Below, in pieces: positions 42,145 through 42,794 of a stretch of 42,794 nt of DNA. This DNA is from an uncultured Monoglobus sp. (lineage in GTDB: Bacteria; Bacillota; Clostridia; Monoglobales; Monoglobaceae). Position numbers and translations under genes: made by a program. The stretch spans positions 1 to 42,794 of the forward strand of contig CANPWW010000011.1 of the NCBI GenBank assembly GCA_947585115.1. Reading direction: 5' to 3'. How positions within the stretch are numbered: the stretch's first letter is position 1; every line of letters starts with the position of its first letter. The notes below the pieces were generated by a model. The model ran no database searches, was not told the origin of the DNA, and saw nothing but the letters and a program-made list of their open reading frames with translations.

Positions 42145-42794
42145 ATGAAGAAGAAATTAATCGCGCTGTTTATAAGCGCGGCGATGCTGCTCACCGCGAT
42201 GCCCGCGGCTGTGTTCGCCGACGAGGCGACCGCTGATGATTACGCCACCCGCGGCGAGGTCTGCGACATGCTGCTCACCGCCGCCGACGACTACAACCCC
42301 GGCGTCCAAAAGACCGATGTTTTAAAGGGCTATGAGGACGGTCTGCTCCACGAGGACTGGAGCGTGACAAGAGCCGAGGCTCTGGTTATGCTGAAGCGCG
42401 CGTTTGGCGAGATCCCCGAGATCGAGGGCGCCAACGAGTACATCGCTTTCCCCGCCGAGACGTTCACCGATATCCCCGACTGGGCCGAGACCGAGCTTTC
42501 GGACGTGTTCGACTCGGGCATAGTCGCGGGTAAAGCCGAGGGCATATTTGCGCCCGACGACAACGTGACGACAGACGAGATGGAGCTGTTTATCGAGCGT
42601 ATGTACCGCGTGTTCGGCACCAACCTCAAGGACAACTATTATCAGACCGTTAATCATGACGCGCTTGACAGCGCCGTGATTCCTGACGGAGAAATCAGCA
42701 TGGGCACCATGTCCGGCCTTGAGGTGCAGGATCAGATCAAGGACATCGTAAAGAACGTGGCCGCGTCAGATCCCGACAAAAACTCAAAAGAGGG
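42145..42794 (+). CDS. SLH-domain M13 (PepO/neprilysin-like) metallopeptidase, 5' part
   Basis: Partial; 216 residues before the window ends. Signal peptide MKKKLIALFISAAMLLTAMPAAVFA. Two SLH-type repeats (about 30-90 and 107-155: FTDIPDWAETELSDVFDSGIVAG...FAPDD) anchor it to the wall. From residue about 160 the sequence NYYQTVNHDALDSAVIPDGEISMGTM and DQIKDIVKNVAA matches the start of the M13 N-terminal domain. The zinc site (HExxH) would lie several hundred residues further on. RBS AAGGAGG. Confidence 0.85.
   Translation, partial: MKKKLIALFISAAMLLTAMPAAVFADEATADDYATRGEVCDMLLTAADDYNPGVQKTDVLKGYEDGLLHEDWSVTRAEALVMLKRAFGEIPEIEGANEYIAFPAETFTDIPDWAETELSDVFDSGIVAGKAEGIFAPDDNVTTDEMELFIERMYRVFGTNLKDNYYQTVNHDALDSAVIPDGEISMGTMSGLEVQDQIKDIVKNVAASDPDKNSKE

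Overview
The window looks like chromosomal DNA of an anaerobic, probably gut-associated and spore-forming member of the Clostridia (Oscillospiraceae-like; this placement is inference). Supporting signs are a CIRCE-controlled groESL operon, strong sigma-A promoters (TTGACA, 17-18 bp, TATAAT), a Spo0E-like peptide, S-layer-homology (SLH) proteins, a BcrA-type ABC transporter beside a two-component system, the [FeFe]-hydrogenase maturase HydG, an ABC/OmpR and an AgrC/AgrA-like signalling pair, and GC-rich genes separated by AT-rich promoters. No rRNA, tRNA, CRISPR array, transposase or phage gene was seen.

Layout. 0.1-0.7 kb: DinJ-YafQ toxin-antitoxin pair (minus). 0.9-2.5 kb: two secreted proteins of unknown function. 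2.8-6.4 kb: ABC ATPase, permease, histidine kinase and response regulator. 6.6-8.4 kb (minus): carboxynorspermidine decarboxylase overlapping a QueG-like Fe-S protein. 8.7-11.2 kb (minus): htpG, a zinc-finger AbrB regulator, and a rod-shaped RNA that could be 6S RNA. 11.3-17.7 kb: secreted protein, RluA-type pseudouridine synthase, RecO, citrate synthase, groES-groEL. 17.7-19.05 kb: gene-free region of repeats plus one small-RNA gene. 19.05-21.1 kb: secreted protein and SLH protein. 21.2-25.7 kb (minus): TPP-riboswitch operon thiC-thiD-thiM-thiE-HAD phosphatase. 25.8-26.6 kb (minus): DUF2442/DUF4160 pair and an unidentified structured RNA. 26.8-30.3 kb: two M16 peptidase-like proteins, Lgt and a Spo0E-like peptide. 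30.7-32.4 kb: TM1266-type regulator and HydG. 32.4-33.25 kb: second gene-free region with a second copy of the small-RNA gene. 33.2-33.8 kb (minus): nitroreductase. 34.0-39.7 kb: RCC1-repeat membrane protein, small membrane protein, AcpS-NnrD fusion, alanine racemase, MazF, secreted protein. 39.9-42.05 kb: LytTR regulator and GHKL kinase. 42.1 kb to the end: start of an SLH-M13 metallopeptidase.

The most unusual content is non-coding. Two gene-free regions about 14 kb apart hold the same composite block in opposite orientation: a roughly 155-170 nt rod-shaped RNA gene with its own promoter and terminator, and an AT-rich element framed by short words (GTAAG in one copy, GTGAG in the other) that changed together. 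Around these blocks, and in most other intergenic gaps, lies a modular set of repeats: GGGCGG/CCGCCC hairpins, hairpins whose arms differ between copies but stay complementary, and short arrays of a TAGNGAN heptamer. Two genes take their stop codons from these repeats. Three further RNA candidates (a possible 6S RNA, an unidentified structured RNA and the TPP riboswitch) add to the RNA content.

Metabolic reading: fermentative H2 metabolism (HydG), de novo pyrimidine plus salvaged thiazole for thiamine (ThiC, ThiD, ThiM and ThiE, with no thiazole synthesis genes here), polyamine synthesis (NspC), and peptidoglycan and lipoprotein maturation (Alr, Lgt).
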